A stretch of 64,000 bases of DNA from Uloborus plumipes. Lineage: Eukaryota; Arthropoda; Arachnida; Araneae; Uloboridae. The stretch spans positions 104,936 to 168,935 of the forward strand of contig JAXGGA010001111.1 in the NCBI GenBank assembly GCA_038373865.1. The letters are read 5' to 3'. The notes under the pieces are model-generated. The model was not told where the DNA came from. It searched no databases and saw only the letters and a list, made by a program, of their open reading frames with translations. Position 1 is the stretch's first letter. Every line of letters starts with the position of its first letter. Positions 1 through 13,300 of the stretch are shown piece after piece. The translations under genes were made by a program, and so were the position numbers.

Positions 1-7
1 TCGCCAC

Positions 8-27
8 TGCATGAGGGCCCTCATGCA
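8..27. repeat. 20-bp perfect palindrome
   Basis: The sequence TGCATGAGGGCCCTCATGCA equals its own reverse complement over all 20 bases; the flanking bases do not extend it. It sits in a stretch (1-796) where no gene is seen. It may be a terminal or subterminal part of a mobile element that starts before the window, but no partner was found here. Confidence 0.5.
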
Positions 28-796
28 AGGGCTCAAAAAGGGACCCTTCCAGAGGGCGCTCTTTTCATGACCCCATCCAACTATTAAACAGGGAAAAGTG
101 GTAGGTAAGGGGGACCCTGGAGGGAAATGAAATGAAATGTACTTCACGTGTTATTAAAAAATTCTTACTAGAGAAATTAATGTTTATAGAATTCTGTCTG
201 CCTAAACGGGCGATCAACGAGTGATAGGGCCCAAACCTAGTAATAGTAAAGCAAGAGTGACTAGTCCCTCCACCCTATTTCCCACATTGATTTACCTGAC
301 AGTGCATTTAGTACTAAAAAAAATTAAAGAATGGTGAAATAATAATTTCAATCGATTTATAGCTATGGTAAAAATTTCATTTAAAATAATAAATTTTACG
401 TACCAAATTTGGTCAAAATCAAAAATGGTGCGGCACGAAATTTTCTGAAAAATTGTTGATTTTATATAGAATGACCCATCTATAATTTGTTGCTGGTCTC
501 CTTAATGTATGGGTGATTTGATTTTAATTGTTAGCAGCTGAAGCATATAATTTGTGTGTCAAAATTTACAGAAGAATTGTTTTATTTTTTTCAAGAGAAA
601 TTCATTAAAATAAGAATTTTTGCGAGTGATGCCGTTTCTTTTGTCCGCCGCTGTACATACAGACGTTTAAAAAAATGGGGGCTAGGAGGTGCACTAAAAT
701 TGCAACTTCCCTTTCAACTTTATGATAGCCTTGCTTTTATAAACATATAAATAAAATTAACGCAAGGCAAAGATTTTTAGGAGAGGGCCTAAAATC

Positions 797-844
797 ATAT
801 TTTGCTGGGGGGGGGGGGGGCGAAAACTTGAAGTTATGCCACTG
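797..844. mobile_element. Right terminus of a hAT-like element
   Basis: The segment has a run of G followed by CGAAAACTTGAAGTTATGCCACTG. Its reverse complement starts CAGTGGCATAACTTCAAG, a typical hAT-type end, and matches the left end of another element at 48399 (CAGTGGCGTAACTTCAA). The opposite end was not found upstream, so it is either truncated or lies before the window. The rest of 1-1251 shows no other gene or repeat that I recognise. Confidence 0.5.
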
Positions 845-1251
845 CCTCTGCCCCATTTAAGGCGTCCAGATTTGGTTTATATAAATTGTGGTATCCCTAA
901 CCATAAGTAATAGTATGTTATAATTATATCCCAGCTGCTTGAAAGCAAGAGTCGACTATATAGTATTTTCCTGAAAGATATATGAATTTCCTTGTCCCAA
1001 ATTAGATTTTTTTTTTTTTTTTTGAAAAACAAAATACAATACTAACAGACTGATAGAATCACTTGTAATGTTGGGTATTTTGGTACTATTCCATCTTCAT
1101 GAATTAACATGAAACAGTTGTTATTTCTGCATTGCAATTTGTGGTTAAAAGTATCAAATAAAGTTCAAATAATCTATTTGAAATCTCTTTGAGTTGTGAA
1201 ATAAGCTTTTTTCTGCTTCTGATTTATTTCACTTTTCTGTTTTTGATTTAG

Positions 1252-1352
1252 AATGTGGGGCCTGAAATTTTTTGCACTGTGCCTAATTTTTTTCGCCACA
1301 TTTCTCATTCCAGTCAAGGATAGCAGCAACAACGAATCAAGGACTATATTTG
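1252..1352 (+). CDS. Serinc: Serinc exon 1 of window
   Basis: This exon follows a TTTTGATTTAG acceptor and ends at a GTTAGT donor, in phase 1. It encodes WGLKFFALCLIFFATFLIP followed by a short polar stretch, aligning with the WFFKI helix and the FYIP turn of other serine incorporators. It looks like a signal peptide with a start methionine, but the acceptor and the family alignment show it is internal. The intron after it is only 101 bases. Confidence 0.8.
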
Positions 1353-4300
1353 GTTAGTACATTTTTCTCAATTTAATTTTTTTTTTTTTTCATTTTACTA
1401 ATGCTTGGAAAATTTTATGCAAGACATAATGAATTCCATTTTTTTCTTGTTAGTGGTTTCTCTTGTTGCTGTCATGGCAGCGTTGGTGTTCATTATTATC
1501 CAGATGGCTTTGATTGTGGCAATGATTCGTGAGTGGTGTTATAAATGGTGTGATGATAATTTTTTAATTTATTCCTCTCATCTCCTTTTTTTTCATCAAA
1601 ATCATTTTTATCAAAAGTGTGTCCTAAATCACCACTCCTACCCCTGCATGCTGATACCTTCATTACAAAACTATTGTGTTTTTCACTTTGTCCCATGGTG
1701 TTTTGATGTGAAAATTTTCCACCTTTTTTTGAAAGTGCAGAATTACTGCTAAAAATGAAAAATAATATTTCAACGCAAGTGTGTTACAAAATACGTTATT
1801 CCTTCTATATGTACATTAAATTTTGGAACTGATTTCCAATTTGTTCATTTTCAAACAGGTACATTATCTTAGCTATTTCACTTTAACCCCACATTCCCCT
1901 ACATGCAGAAGTAGAGTAGATGCTTATTAAATACTTGGGTTCTAAGGTACTGCTGTCACTCCCTAGTATCATGTTAGGACCATCTTTCATGAGCAAATTC
2001 ATGTCCTCATGTATTCTTAAAGAGCAATTTTAAGTCTCCCTTAGATCTAACACCTCCAGTGAAGTAAATCTTCAATGCTTATTTATTTTCCCATGGTTAA
2101 CACAAGTCAGGTCTTGACTTTAAACTTAATATCCCTTTTGTACTTTTGTTTGTGTTTTTTGTTGAAGCTGTTAGTGATATGCCATTTAAGCAAATCATCA
2201 CTTCAAGTTTAACCATCGCTTCTGAATTTATGGAAGTTCAAAACATTCTTTGAAGTTTGATGAGAAATTTTTATATTTTTAGTTTAAATGGTCGAAGTAA
2301 GCAGTCACATGGATTTAGCTGTAAACCTTGGTAAAATTGGCTTCATTGTTTTGCATTATAACTAGCAATGACCATTAAATAGCATTGAATTGAAAAAAGG
2401 CATTTAAATAATCTTATTACTAAAAAAGAAGCAAAAAAAAAAAAAAAAACTGAAAATTTTGTTAATCAAAATCAGAAATACATTTTGATTTTTTAATGCC
2501 TTTTCCTTCTTTTCCAAAACTTTATACTGAAAACTGACTTGGCTTTTTCAAAACTTAACCAGGCCCGTCATTTAGGGGGGGGGGGGCAGGGGGGGGGTCA
2601 ATTGCCCCCCCCCCTGACTTTGAGAAATCAATGTATTTACATATAAGTGGGCGTGGTTTTTTATGTTTCTGGTGAAATTGTATTGTGTTTTTACCCTTTG
2701 CCTCCCCCTGGAAAAACTTGAAATGACGTCCTTGAACTTAACACTAAATTTTCATTGTGAAGTTATCTTGTTTATGATCAGGCTGTTATTTTTTATGTTG
2801 ATTTGCTCTGTGATGCAATATTGTTAATCAATCATAATACCATAGTCTTATCTTTAACTTTTTCAAAGTGCTATTTGTTTTATATTTCTTCCTATGTAAA
2901 CAATTTCTTGTTATTTCTGTTCAAAGAAGATTTTTTCCCCCATATTAGGTTGAAGGCTTTATCAGTTGCAGTAAAAAAATTTGTGCTAATTGGTGAGATT
3001 TTTTTGTTCTTAAATTTCAGGAAAATTCTTTTTTATGATAATTTGTTGGTATTGGATATCTAAAAATGGTTTTTGATATTAATGTGAGAATTATTGTCTT
3101 ATTATTTTTCCAATGCCTTTTACATTGTCTCTCTTTTTGAATGTATGCATAATTTTATAGGTATTCATAGGTATTACATGTTGCAGTTAATATTAATGAA
3201 CTCAGATAGTAAAACTTTTTGAGTTTTTATATATTTTTTAAATAAATAAATCTGTATTTATTGTGTTTGGAGGTGGAGGGAGAAGGCGACACCACAAATT
3301 AACACCTTGGATGACAAGATGACACTCGTAGTAAGAACATCATTGTATAAAGTAAATCAACTATTAAGGGGTTTGGGGAGGGGCTGAAAATTTGAAAGTG
3401 CCCTTGGGCAGTGATGAATACTAGGTAGGGGTCCATGGGGACAATTGCCCCTCTCTTGGGGCACTCACTACTTATAAATTTTCAACATTGAAGTTCCCAA
3501 AAAGCATTTTTAGACTGTTTTTGATGCTAGCAAAAGGGAAGATGAGGGCTCTCTGATAGCTTTTGCTATTTAAGTCCAAAACGTAAGAGGTTAACATTTG
3601 TAAACTAAGATGTGAAAGATTCGTAATAAAATCAATCGCCTCTCCCTTGAAGCATTTCTTCATCCGCGTGTTTCCCTTGGAATAGAAACTTGTTTCGGGC
3701 CCTGGTAAACACTGAGACATTCTTGCCTTTTTTCATTACATTAAATTCCTTTCAAAAAATATCTAGTTTTTATTATTTTTCCATTCGACATAAAGTAAAA
3801 TGAATAAATAAAGCTTCATCTGCAGGTACTTTTTGTGCACCTCCCCTTGGGGTTGCATTCGAATGACCCCAAGGGGGTGTTTTACCCCTTTTATGGGGTA
3901 AATCAGTGTTAATTTCAATGCAGACAAAAGTGATATGAATTGGCGCGACCACTTGGCAATACATGGGCAAGCTTTTGGTCGGCAAGTGTTTAACGCCAAT
4001 TTGGCGAATTTTTTTTTTTATTTGGGTTCAATTTGGCGTTATTGGTAATATTTTGCAAAAAATCCACTGAATGATGTTTAAAATCAGCGATATTTAGGAG
4101 ATTAATCATTGTAAAACTTTTTTTGCATTGTTTCGTGGCAAACTAGGGATGTAAATGTTTGAATTGTTATCTTGCTCACTCCAAGCACTATTTTAGCACT
4201 TAAGGCATCTACTAAGAAATTTACACGTAAAAGAAAGTAGTGTGGGGTCCATACCAGATTTTTAGATCATATTTTGAAGGAATTATAGCTAAAATAGAGT

Positions 4301-7300
4301 ATTTTCCTGCTATATCAATTGTTTTGCAAATGAACTTTTAATTTTATACCACCGGCAAAGCCGTCCGGGTACCGATAGTTTACAAATAAACATGTTTCAT
4401 TGGTTTTAAAATTCCCTGAATTAAGATTATTGTAATCAAAATTTTTGCTTGGGTCACAAAAAATTGTTTTAATTTTTTTTTCTTTTTTATGATTTTATTT
4501 GTAGCTATGTGTCTAACTTCCCTCGTTATCCTCAGTGCTACTGGGTATGGTTTCAAGTTACTGCATGAAAACTACAACATGCATGAATGGTGCTCCCACA
4601 ATCTACCCATAATTATTGCCAATGCAGTTTTGTGCCTCTTTCTTTCAATAGTCTGTGAGTATTTCTTCTTTCGAAATACATTTGTCTATAAGCAGTTACA
4701 ACTACAAAGATAACATTAACATCTGATAGTAGGGGTGCGACATCGAAGGCAAAACATCGATGTTTTAAGACATCGATGTTTCGAAATTAAGACATCGATG
4801 GTATTGATACATCGACCAAAAAACATCGATGTTTTCAAACATCGATGTTTCAAAACATCGATGTTTCAAAACATCGATCTTTTTTTTATACAAAATACTT
4901 ACATTTAAATGTACAGTGATACAATAACTCCCCAGTACATTGCACCTCTTTATATCACTCAATTAGATTTATCGTTTGTCTCCTGAAAAACATCAACCGC
5001 ATGATATCGATGTCAATTACAGAAAACTTTTTTAGTGAGATAGATACTGCAACTGCTGATTAACTGTATAACTTTTATTTATCGCATATTTTTATGAAAC
5101 TCTTTTTGTTGAAATGTAAAATACCGTTACCGAAAAAACTTTCTAAAGCAAAATAAAAACAACAATGTTTAAAAATCGTTGACCGTAAATCATCGGTAGT
5201 AATTAAAAAGAACTATTTCAATACGATAGATATTGCAACTGTTAAAGATGATTTTTATTGCATATTTTTATTGCTTTTTGCTGAAGACATCGAACACGAA
5301 GCAGTGATCATTAAAAGAAATCGATCTCAAAACATCGATGGTTACTATCAAAACTGTCTTCTAACGAGATTGATAGTGTAACGGCTGATTGACGATATAA
5401 CTTTTGGCCCCATATCTTGATCATTTCTTTTTTTTTTTTTGCTGAAATATAAAACATTCACATAAAGAATAATAATGAAATAAATAAAATTAAAAAAAAT
5501 GGCGAAAGAAAGTTAGAAATGTTTTAGAAACATCGAAATAAAAACATCGATAATCATCGTAGAAAATGTTTTCTAATGATATTTATACTGAAACTTCTGA
5601 TTAAGTATGAAAACTTCTTAATACGTCTGCATATCGCATATTTTTATCAAACTTTTTTTGCTGGATTATAAAACATCGACATCGAAAAAGACATCGAACC
5701 CAAAACATCGATGTTGGGAAAACATCGACCCTCAAACATCGATGGTAAAAACATCGATGTTTTAGCAAAAACATCGATGTTTCCAAAACATCGACATCGA
5801 TGTCGCAGCCCTATCTGATAGCTATAAAAATTATCACTTTCTCAAAAACTATTTCTGACTATCTTCTTAGTGGGGAGTCTCTGTGCTTCTGTAATTGCTC
5901 TGATTAATATAATAATATGATGTGTAGTTATATGGATTCCTTTATGAATTAAACCAGATGAAGACGCCATTTCTTTTAATAACATTAATTTTAAAAACAC
6001 TTAAAAAAGCAATTATCATACTTTTGTGTTTCTATACTTATTTAATTTTATTCGATTTCCTACCAAGTATCTTCACAATTTATCGTAATATAAATACTTT
6101 GAAAATTTTTCAAGGAGTGGCAGGTTAATTACATCTGTCTATTCTGTTTTTGATCTTGTGTATTGTCATGAAAAGTGTTTAAAAATGCTTAACGAGAAAT
6201 TATGTCATGAGATTTTAATACTGCTTTTTTTGTTTGAAATTTGTAAAATATTCGTACTTTTATCATTGATTTTAAACAACAAAAATATCTTTGCTTTAAA
6301 AAAAAATTTGATTATGTATTCCTTATTACCTGTTATTTTTCTTTTGTGATTCTTTTTCTCTAATAATTTGGAAGATTTCCGTTTTATTTGCTTACTGGAA
6401 TGTAAAAATCCAGATATTGTTTTACTGAACTATATCTAGACTGAAAGTAAAGTGTTAACTCCAATTGTAGTAACAAAACATTTTGTTGTACTTCTACTGA
6501 TGTTTAATATTATGCGTTTCACACTGTGTGAGGTGTCATTGTAATAAAGTAGCTGAACAGTGTGGAATAGCTATACGCTACTTCTTTTGCACCGTCAAAA
6601 AAAAATTTCATTCAATTTTTTCATTTGGATCTTTTTAATCGGTAGAGCTTGGCGCATTTCGACTTTGGGGCCGTCATGCTCCGCATTACTTTGCACATAA
6701 GGACGGTGGAGCCCTGGTTGAATCACATCTGTAAAAAAACTTTCATGAAACTTAGGTGTGACATTCTTGTTATTGTGCTGCATAAGAGAATCAATTGTCA
6801 TTGTTTTACAATATAATTTTAATAGAACTAGTAAAAATCTATGTAAATAAAAAGCAACCCTTCATAGTATGTTGTACGTGTGAAAAATCACTAGATACAT
6901 AATTTAATCTAAATATAAAATTTATGAGCAGTTTGGTGCTAGTTTATTCTTCTGTAATTACGTTCACAACTATACGTGAAAACATGATTTTACATGTTAC
7001 GAAAGTGTCTTCAGGCGTATTGTGAACTTTTTTGTTTGGGAGGGGAAAATTCTCAAATTGCTAATTTTACCTGATAATAAAATATGAGCATGCATTCCAA
7101 CCGAGATCTAATCAGAAACGTTAGGTGCTATTAAAGGAAATAAACAATACTACCTCCGAAATTACCAAATAAAGAAATTTGCATTCCAAACCGGTGGTAT
7201 GCCCCTTTCTACTCTGCAAAAAGTGCCTATTTTTCCATGAAAAATGCCCTCTCTAAGAAATTTACCCTGCCCTTTTCAAAAAAAAAAAAAAAAGAAAGTG

Positions 7301-10300
7301 AGCACTAGAGATTTTAAACTATTTTTCTGCCAATATATAGTTTTCTGAAGCTGTGATTTTGAAAAATATTTTTGTTCTTCATCATTACCCATCATTACCC
7401 AAATTTTGAAGTCTCTATTGCTGGTAAATATTTGTTTGATTATTACCCCCCCCCCTAAACATATGTATACTTATTGGAACATTTTTACTCTATCATGCAA
7501 TTGCTAGGTCAGTTTACTTTTGTTGTAATTAGTGTAATCATTGAATGAAGAATATGTTTTTAAATACTATGCATTGCCTGTTACAGTAACTAATTCAAAA
7601 TCACTTTCATCATATAGTTGATAAAAAATTAACATATTTTTATACTTTATAAAATCGCTGCATCAACCAGGAAGCTCTATTTTCGGGAGTGAAATATGTG
7701 TTACTTCAAATACACTCGAAACCTAAAGCTTTCTTAGAAAACAAGATAAAAAAAAAAGATCTCCAAAGAAAAAAATATGAAAAGTGAGGTGTAACCATTT
7801 GTGAGATAGCAGACAATATTTTTCCAGGGTATCAATGTCTTTAAAAAAAAGAAAAAAAAACACATCATACTGAAATCATATGTGACGAGGTGTGTGCTAT
7901 GCACACACCTCGTATACATTAATGTAGAACTTTGAGAGTCGTTATAGCACTCTTTTAAAATACGTATTTCATAGATGAGTTCTTTTTTATTTCTTTGACT
8001 TCATTTTTGTTATTCATTATTCTAGCGTTCTTGAGAGATGCGGAAGAAAATCCAGTTTTTGTATTATTTCAAGCTGCTCTCTTGTCAGCTTATGTGTTGT
8101 ACAGGACATGGTCTATTATTGCTAGCGAATACATATATATAGGTAAATTTTTTTTCTCATGTAATAGAAACTTAAATACAGATAAGATTATGCAATCTTG
8201 ATATTGCAGGACAAAATTAGTTCTGATATGTTGAGATGTATGTAATATTGCACACGTCTTGTTATAACAGTATTGATTTTTAAATCTTTATACAATCTTG
8301 ATGCAGTATGAAATACCCAATATTGACGCATTCCGTACAATATCAAGATCTGTCAAGATTGATGCAAGGAGTTTTGCTTGTAAGGTATATGTCTCTGAAA
8401 TGCCATTCTCTCCTCTTCCTCCAGGAATTTTTTGCCTAAAAACTGTAGGAATGTGAGTGATGAGCATGGGGAAAGATTTTTCTGAGCTATCTCTGCAATG
8501 GAAATGCATATATTAGGATGATTGAGCTGAGTTAATGCTCTGGGTTTCTGAAAAAGAACCAGACAACTGGTTTCTGAAAAATAAACATTGTTTAGTGAAA
8601 GAGAACCTATTTAAATTAAATTTTTTGTACAGGATGTATATATATTTTTAGTTGACCTTAAAATCAATGGTTGATAATAGTGAATCTTCTTCCAATGAGC
8701 TTTAGTGTATCTTCAAAACAAGAGCTAATAAAAAAAATTATTAACGTATCCGTTTTTCTCGACTCAAAATTAGTAAGAACTATTTAAAACCAGAATACTG
8801 GGAAAAAAATCGTTTTTGTTGCATAATGTTTTTTTTTTTAAAAAAGCTATAGGGACATTTTATGCCCTATAAATGTCTGCTAGGCTGGAATTGCCCTGTT
8901 TTTCTTTGATGCTTAATTCAATTATAACCACTAATTTAGACAAAAAATATAAAAAAAAGGCAATTTCCAGAAGAAAAAAATCTATAAATGAGACAGAACC
9001 CATCAGTGATGAAACTGTCATAGAGAAACAGAGCTTACAGTTTTTAAAAGAGAGATGAAAGTATGAGAAAAAGATTACATAAATACCAAATCTCAAAAAA
9101 AAAGGGGGAAAGCAGAAACAGATTAATGAACATAAGTGATTATTTGATGAACAACAATGCGTATAACATTAAGAGAAAGGAGGGATTGCCAAAAAAAAAA
9201 AAAAAAGATTAAATCCTATTGAAATACAGTTAAGCAACATAAACAGGTTGAATTCAATACCTGCAGAAGAAGTTTAAAAAATAAAATAAGATAATAATAA
9301 TAATAAAGAAAGAAAATAAAGAAAATCTTAACTTCCAAATCAAACTTAATCTGCCTTTGAAAAGCTAAACCTGGATAGAAAGTGAATGCTGTGAAGGGAG
9401 GTTCTTGGGGGTCAGCAATCCCCACTGCTCTTGGTTTTAAGCCATCCTTTAATGGTAGTTATTTTTAAGGTATATGTAAGGCCTGTATGCAAGGTATATG
9501 TAAGATAGAGATGAGCCGGGCTCGGCCCGAGCCCGAAAGCCCGAGCCCGTGACGGACTCGGGCCCTTTAACTTCAAGCAACTTTCGGGCTCGGGCGGGCT
9601 CGGGCTCGATCTCATATTAAGATACTCAGTTTTTATACAAATACAACGTTCACGGAATAAAATATTGGGGTACTTAAAGAGCGTGAGAGCAGTTTTTCTT
9701 AATGGCAGCAATAATAATAATATTAATTCAAAAAGATAGCACCCACTTATAATATATTTGCGATTGCTATTACGATATACCATATGGCAGTGCATCCCAA
9801 GTGGAAATTAAAAATATATATTGATATTTGATACACTCGGGCTCGGGCGGGGTCGGGCTCAAAACAAGACAATATCACTCGGGCTCGGGCGGGCTCGGAT
9901 TAAAAATGCTCGGGCTTGGGCGGGCTCGGGCCTTCAAAAGTGAGCCCGAACTCATCTCTAATGTAAGAGCTGTTGTCACTCACCCCCATCTCCCAGAAGG
10001 TAAATTGTTCCTGCACTAGTGGTTGAAAAACTTTTATCATAAAGGGAGCAATTAATGATTGTTGTGCAGCACAATGTTTGTTGAATGTAAAATTATTTAA
10101 ATAAAGCTGAACTTAAGAAGCACAAATAACTAAATTATTTCAACATTGCCATCTTTCATAGTTTGTTCTGTATTATACACAGTATTATCCCTTACTTATA
10201 TAATTCATTTAGAAACATATGCTTGTTAAACATTTTTTTAAAAATTTTAGCTGATCCTAAATCTTCTGGAGATGAAGTACTGGAGCAGTATTGTGGTCCA

Positions 10301-13300
10301 CAGCTTAGTACAAAAGTTTCAAACAATGATATTATTTGTTACGTTGGTATCTTTATGGCCTTTGTTGCAGTTATTAAGAAAACGTAAGATTTGAATTTCT
10401 ATTTATGAATTATTATTTATTATTTAAAGCTTCTACAAATAGGATGCAAAGTTTTGTTCTGTGCTTTTCGTTTAAGGAAGAAAATATTAGCAAAAATGAA
10501 GTTCCAGTGCCAATTAATGTTAATTGGCATTTAACAGCTTCACTGCTATGACCATTGCTGGTTGGTCTCAAAAAACATTATCACTTGGCGTCACCTGCAG
10601 TTATCTCTAATCGAGTATAGAAATACCGTAGACGGCCACAAATGTGCCAGCATCCGAAATCTGCCTTGAATTTTTCCGAAAATGATTTTGCAGTTAAATC
10701 ATTTTTGCAAACGTATAAACTACTATATTTTTGGACCATAATCTGACAGTTAGGAATTTTTGCACCCTTAACCTTGGAATAGATCTTAAAATATTCTGCA
10801 AGAATTCAAAAGAAATGACGATTAAAAATTAAAACAAATTAGAAAATCAGACTTTTCTCCCCTGAGATCTTTTTAACAATTTTTTTGCTCTACAAGCTTA
10901 CTTTCCTTGCTTATTATTGTTATTATTATTTGGTTTGTAATCCTCAACATAATTATTTGCTTAAACAATGCTATTTGATTGTAATAATGCAGGTATTACA
11001 TTTTTCCTCATATTTTTACATTATGCACTATGCCTAGTGATGAAATCAAACAAAAATGTCCCTCTTCTTAAAAAAAAAACAAGTATTTTTAAGCAATATT
11101 ATATTATTTATATTCTGTAAGTACTACTGAAGAAATAGTGAAAAATGATATAAACGGACAGCAGATGCTAACATAATGCTGCGCAAGTACAACCAATTGC
11201 TAATATTATACATTAAATCAAAAATACAAAGAATCTAGCATGTAAAGCCAAATGTGAATGATTTTGGACATTTAAATCAAAAATAAATGCTTTGGTATTA
11301 AAAATAAAAGAAATGCTAAGTTTTTTCAAAATGTTATGGAACCCACCAAGCACGAGCATCACAAAAAATGAGATCATAAAACCCCTCTAAAATTACCCTT
11401 CTCTCCAAAAAATAATAAAATTTCTGCAATCTGCACTATAACCCCCACTCTCGTAGGAACCCCGTCATTTTCTGGATTTATTCTCTTGGGAAAAAAGTGA
11501 CAATTTCTACTAAATATATTCAATCACTAATTTTACATTTGGTTATCATTCAACAGTTAAGAAAAATGCCCCTTAAATGAAGCAAAAGAATATTGAACCA
11601 GATAGTTTAATGAAGTTTTAGTTCTCAGATTGAATAAAATTAACTTATTAATCTCCAGTTCGCTTGAATAGGTGTTTCATTTTGTTAGTAAGGAAAAAGA
11701 TTATTTTTCATCTTAGATGATTGTGTAAGAAACAGTTTTTGACTTTTTGTTCTGCTATAAGTATAGTACGGAACCAATTATCCGGGATGTTCGGGACCAC
11801 AGCTATCCCGGATAACTGAATTTCCCGGTTTTCTGGATCGTTACGAAGTGATATTTACCAATTGTTTATAAAACCCAAGTTACTATAATAAATAGTAATG
11901 CATCTTAAAATCTGAAGAGAAAACTATCCAGAAGTGCTTATAGATATTACAATGTTAAAAATTTCTGAGCTTTATGCCACTTATATGTTATTTATAAAGA
12001 AACCGTTCATATTCATTTAGGTATTTCAAAAGAAAAACGAAAAAAAAAAAACTCTTCATTTTTTAGAAATTGCCGAAAATGCGCATTTTAAAAAGGGGCG
12101 GAAAAATCGACAAAATGTTGCCGGTTTTCTGGTTTCCCGTTATTTTGGTTCCCGGATAAAAGGTTCTGTACTGTATTACTTTTATGTATAAAATAATGTG
12201 GAGAAACCAAAGCTGTGCTTTTTTATTATTTTAATGTCAAATATTTGCCAAAACAAACCAAAAAAGTTAAATCCTGTGTTAAATTTTCATTGTACTTAAA
12301 TACTGTTGTTTACACTTCACGTGATGTGATTATTTTGCTTTCAGGTTTTCTGTCTCCAAGTCTGCTTTTAAAATTGGTGTTGGACTCCCTTCATCAGTAA
12401 GTTTTCTTAAATTAGATCTTTACTTTTAGTTAAATACTTATAAAGTGACTTCCATACGTCTTTTATTGCCAAAATAATGCTCATGTTTTCATTTCACTCT
12501 TTCCGAAATTGGAAATTAATGTTTTTTAAACAACTAGCAAATAAGATAGCATAAAAAGTATTATTAATAGTGGTTAAGAAAACTAACATCTGAAAAGCGA
12601 TTTAGGATACTCAAAATAGTTGAGCTCATTTATAACAGCAACTTTTTTAACGACATATTTCTTGCAACATCAGTTAATCACTGATACCTGCAGATCTCCT
12701 TATAAACCACCTTATATTTAAAGTCATCATTAATGTGACATTGTCGTTTCACTTTTCAGAAATTGAAGGAAGGATTCCTGTTAAAATTCCACAGATACCT
12801 TCCTTGAAAATTGTCCAAAAGGGAATGCATAAAGCTTGGAAGGGAGTCTCCCCTCCGAAAACAAAAATTAAAGATTTGCAATTTAGGCTCTGCATAATTC
12901 TGTAACCAGTAATCATTGTCAATCTACATTGGTTTTGTTTCTACTCTTGGATTTTTGTTTTTAGTAAATATCTTTTTGTTTTGCTATGGCTGAGCTGTAA
13001 AAAAAGTTTTACTTTTGCATTATATAAAAAAAGTAATTACAGAGTTTGAACAGAGAAAATTTGAGCTTGTATTAAATTAAACAAATCAAGGATTCTACAT
13101 GTGCATCATGGTACGAAATACAAGAAATACAAATGGATTATTGGTTTCTCAGTTGCAGAATTTTTTTCAGCAATCTGTAATACAGATTAAACGTAAAAGT
13201 ACCTGGGGACCGAGCCCGCTCGGTTTAAAAAAAAAGAGATTTGTAAATTCGTGTTTTTTTCTAAAATGTGAAGTACGTATTTAGATAAACTTGAAAAGCA

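Noticed and set aside
1252..1353. Apparent signal peptide with start codon ATG at 1253
   Set aside because: A splice acceptor precedes it and the peptide aligns with an internal Serinc helix, so it is an internal exon, not a gene start.
4735..5810. CRISPR-like array from the regularly repeated CATCGATG words
   Set aside because: Spacing is irregular, words are palindromic, the context is eukaryotic, and hAT termini with an 8-bp duplication explain it.
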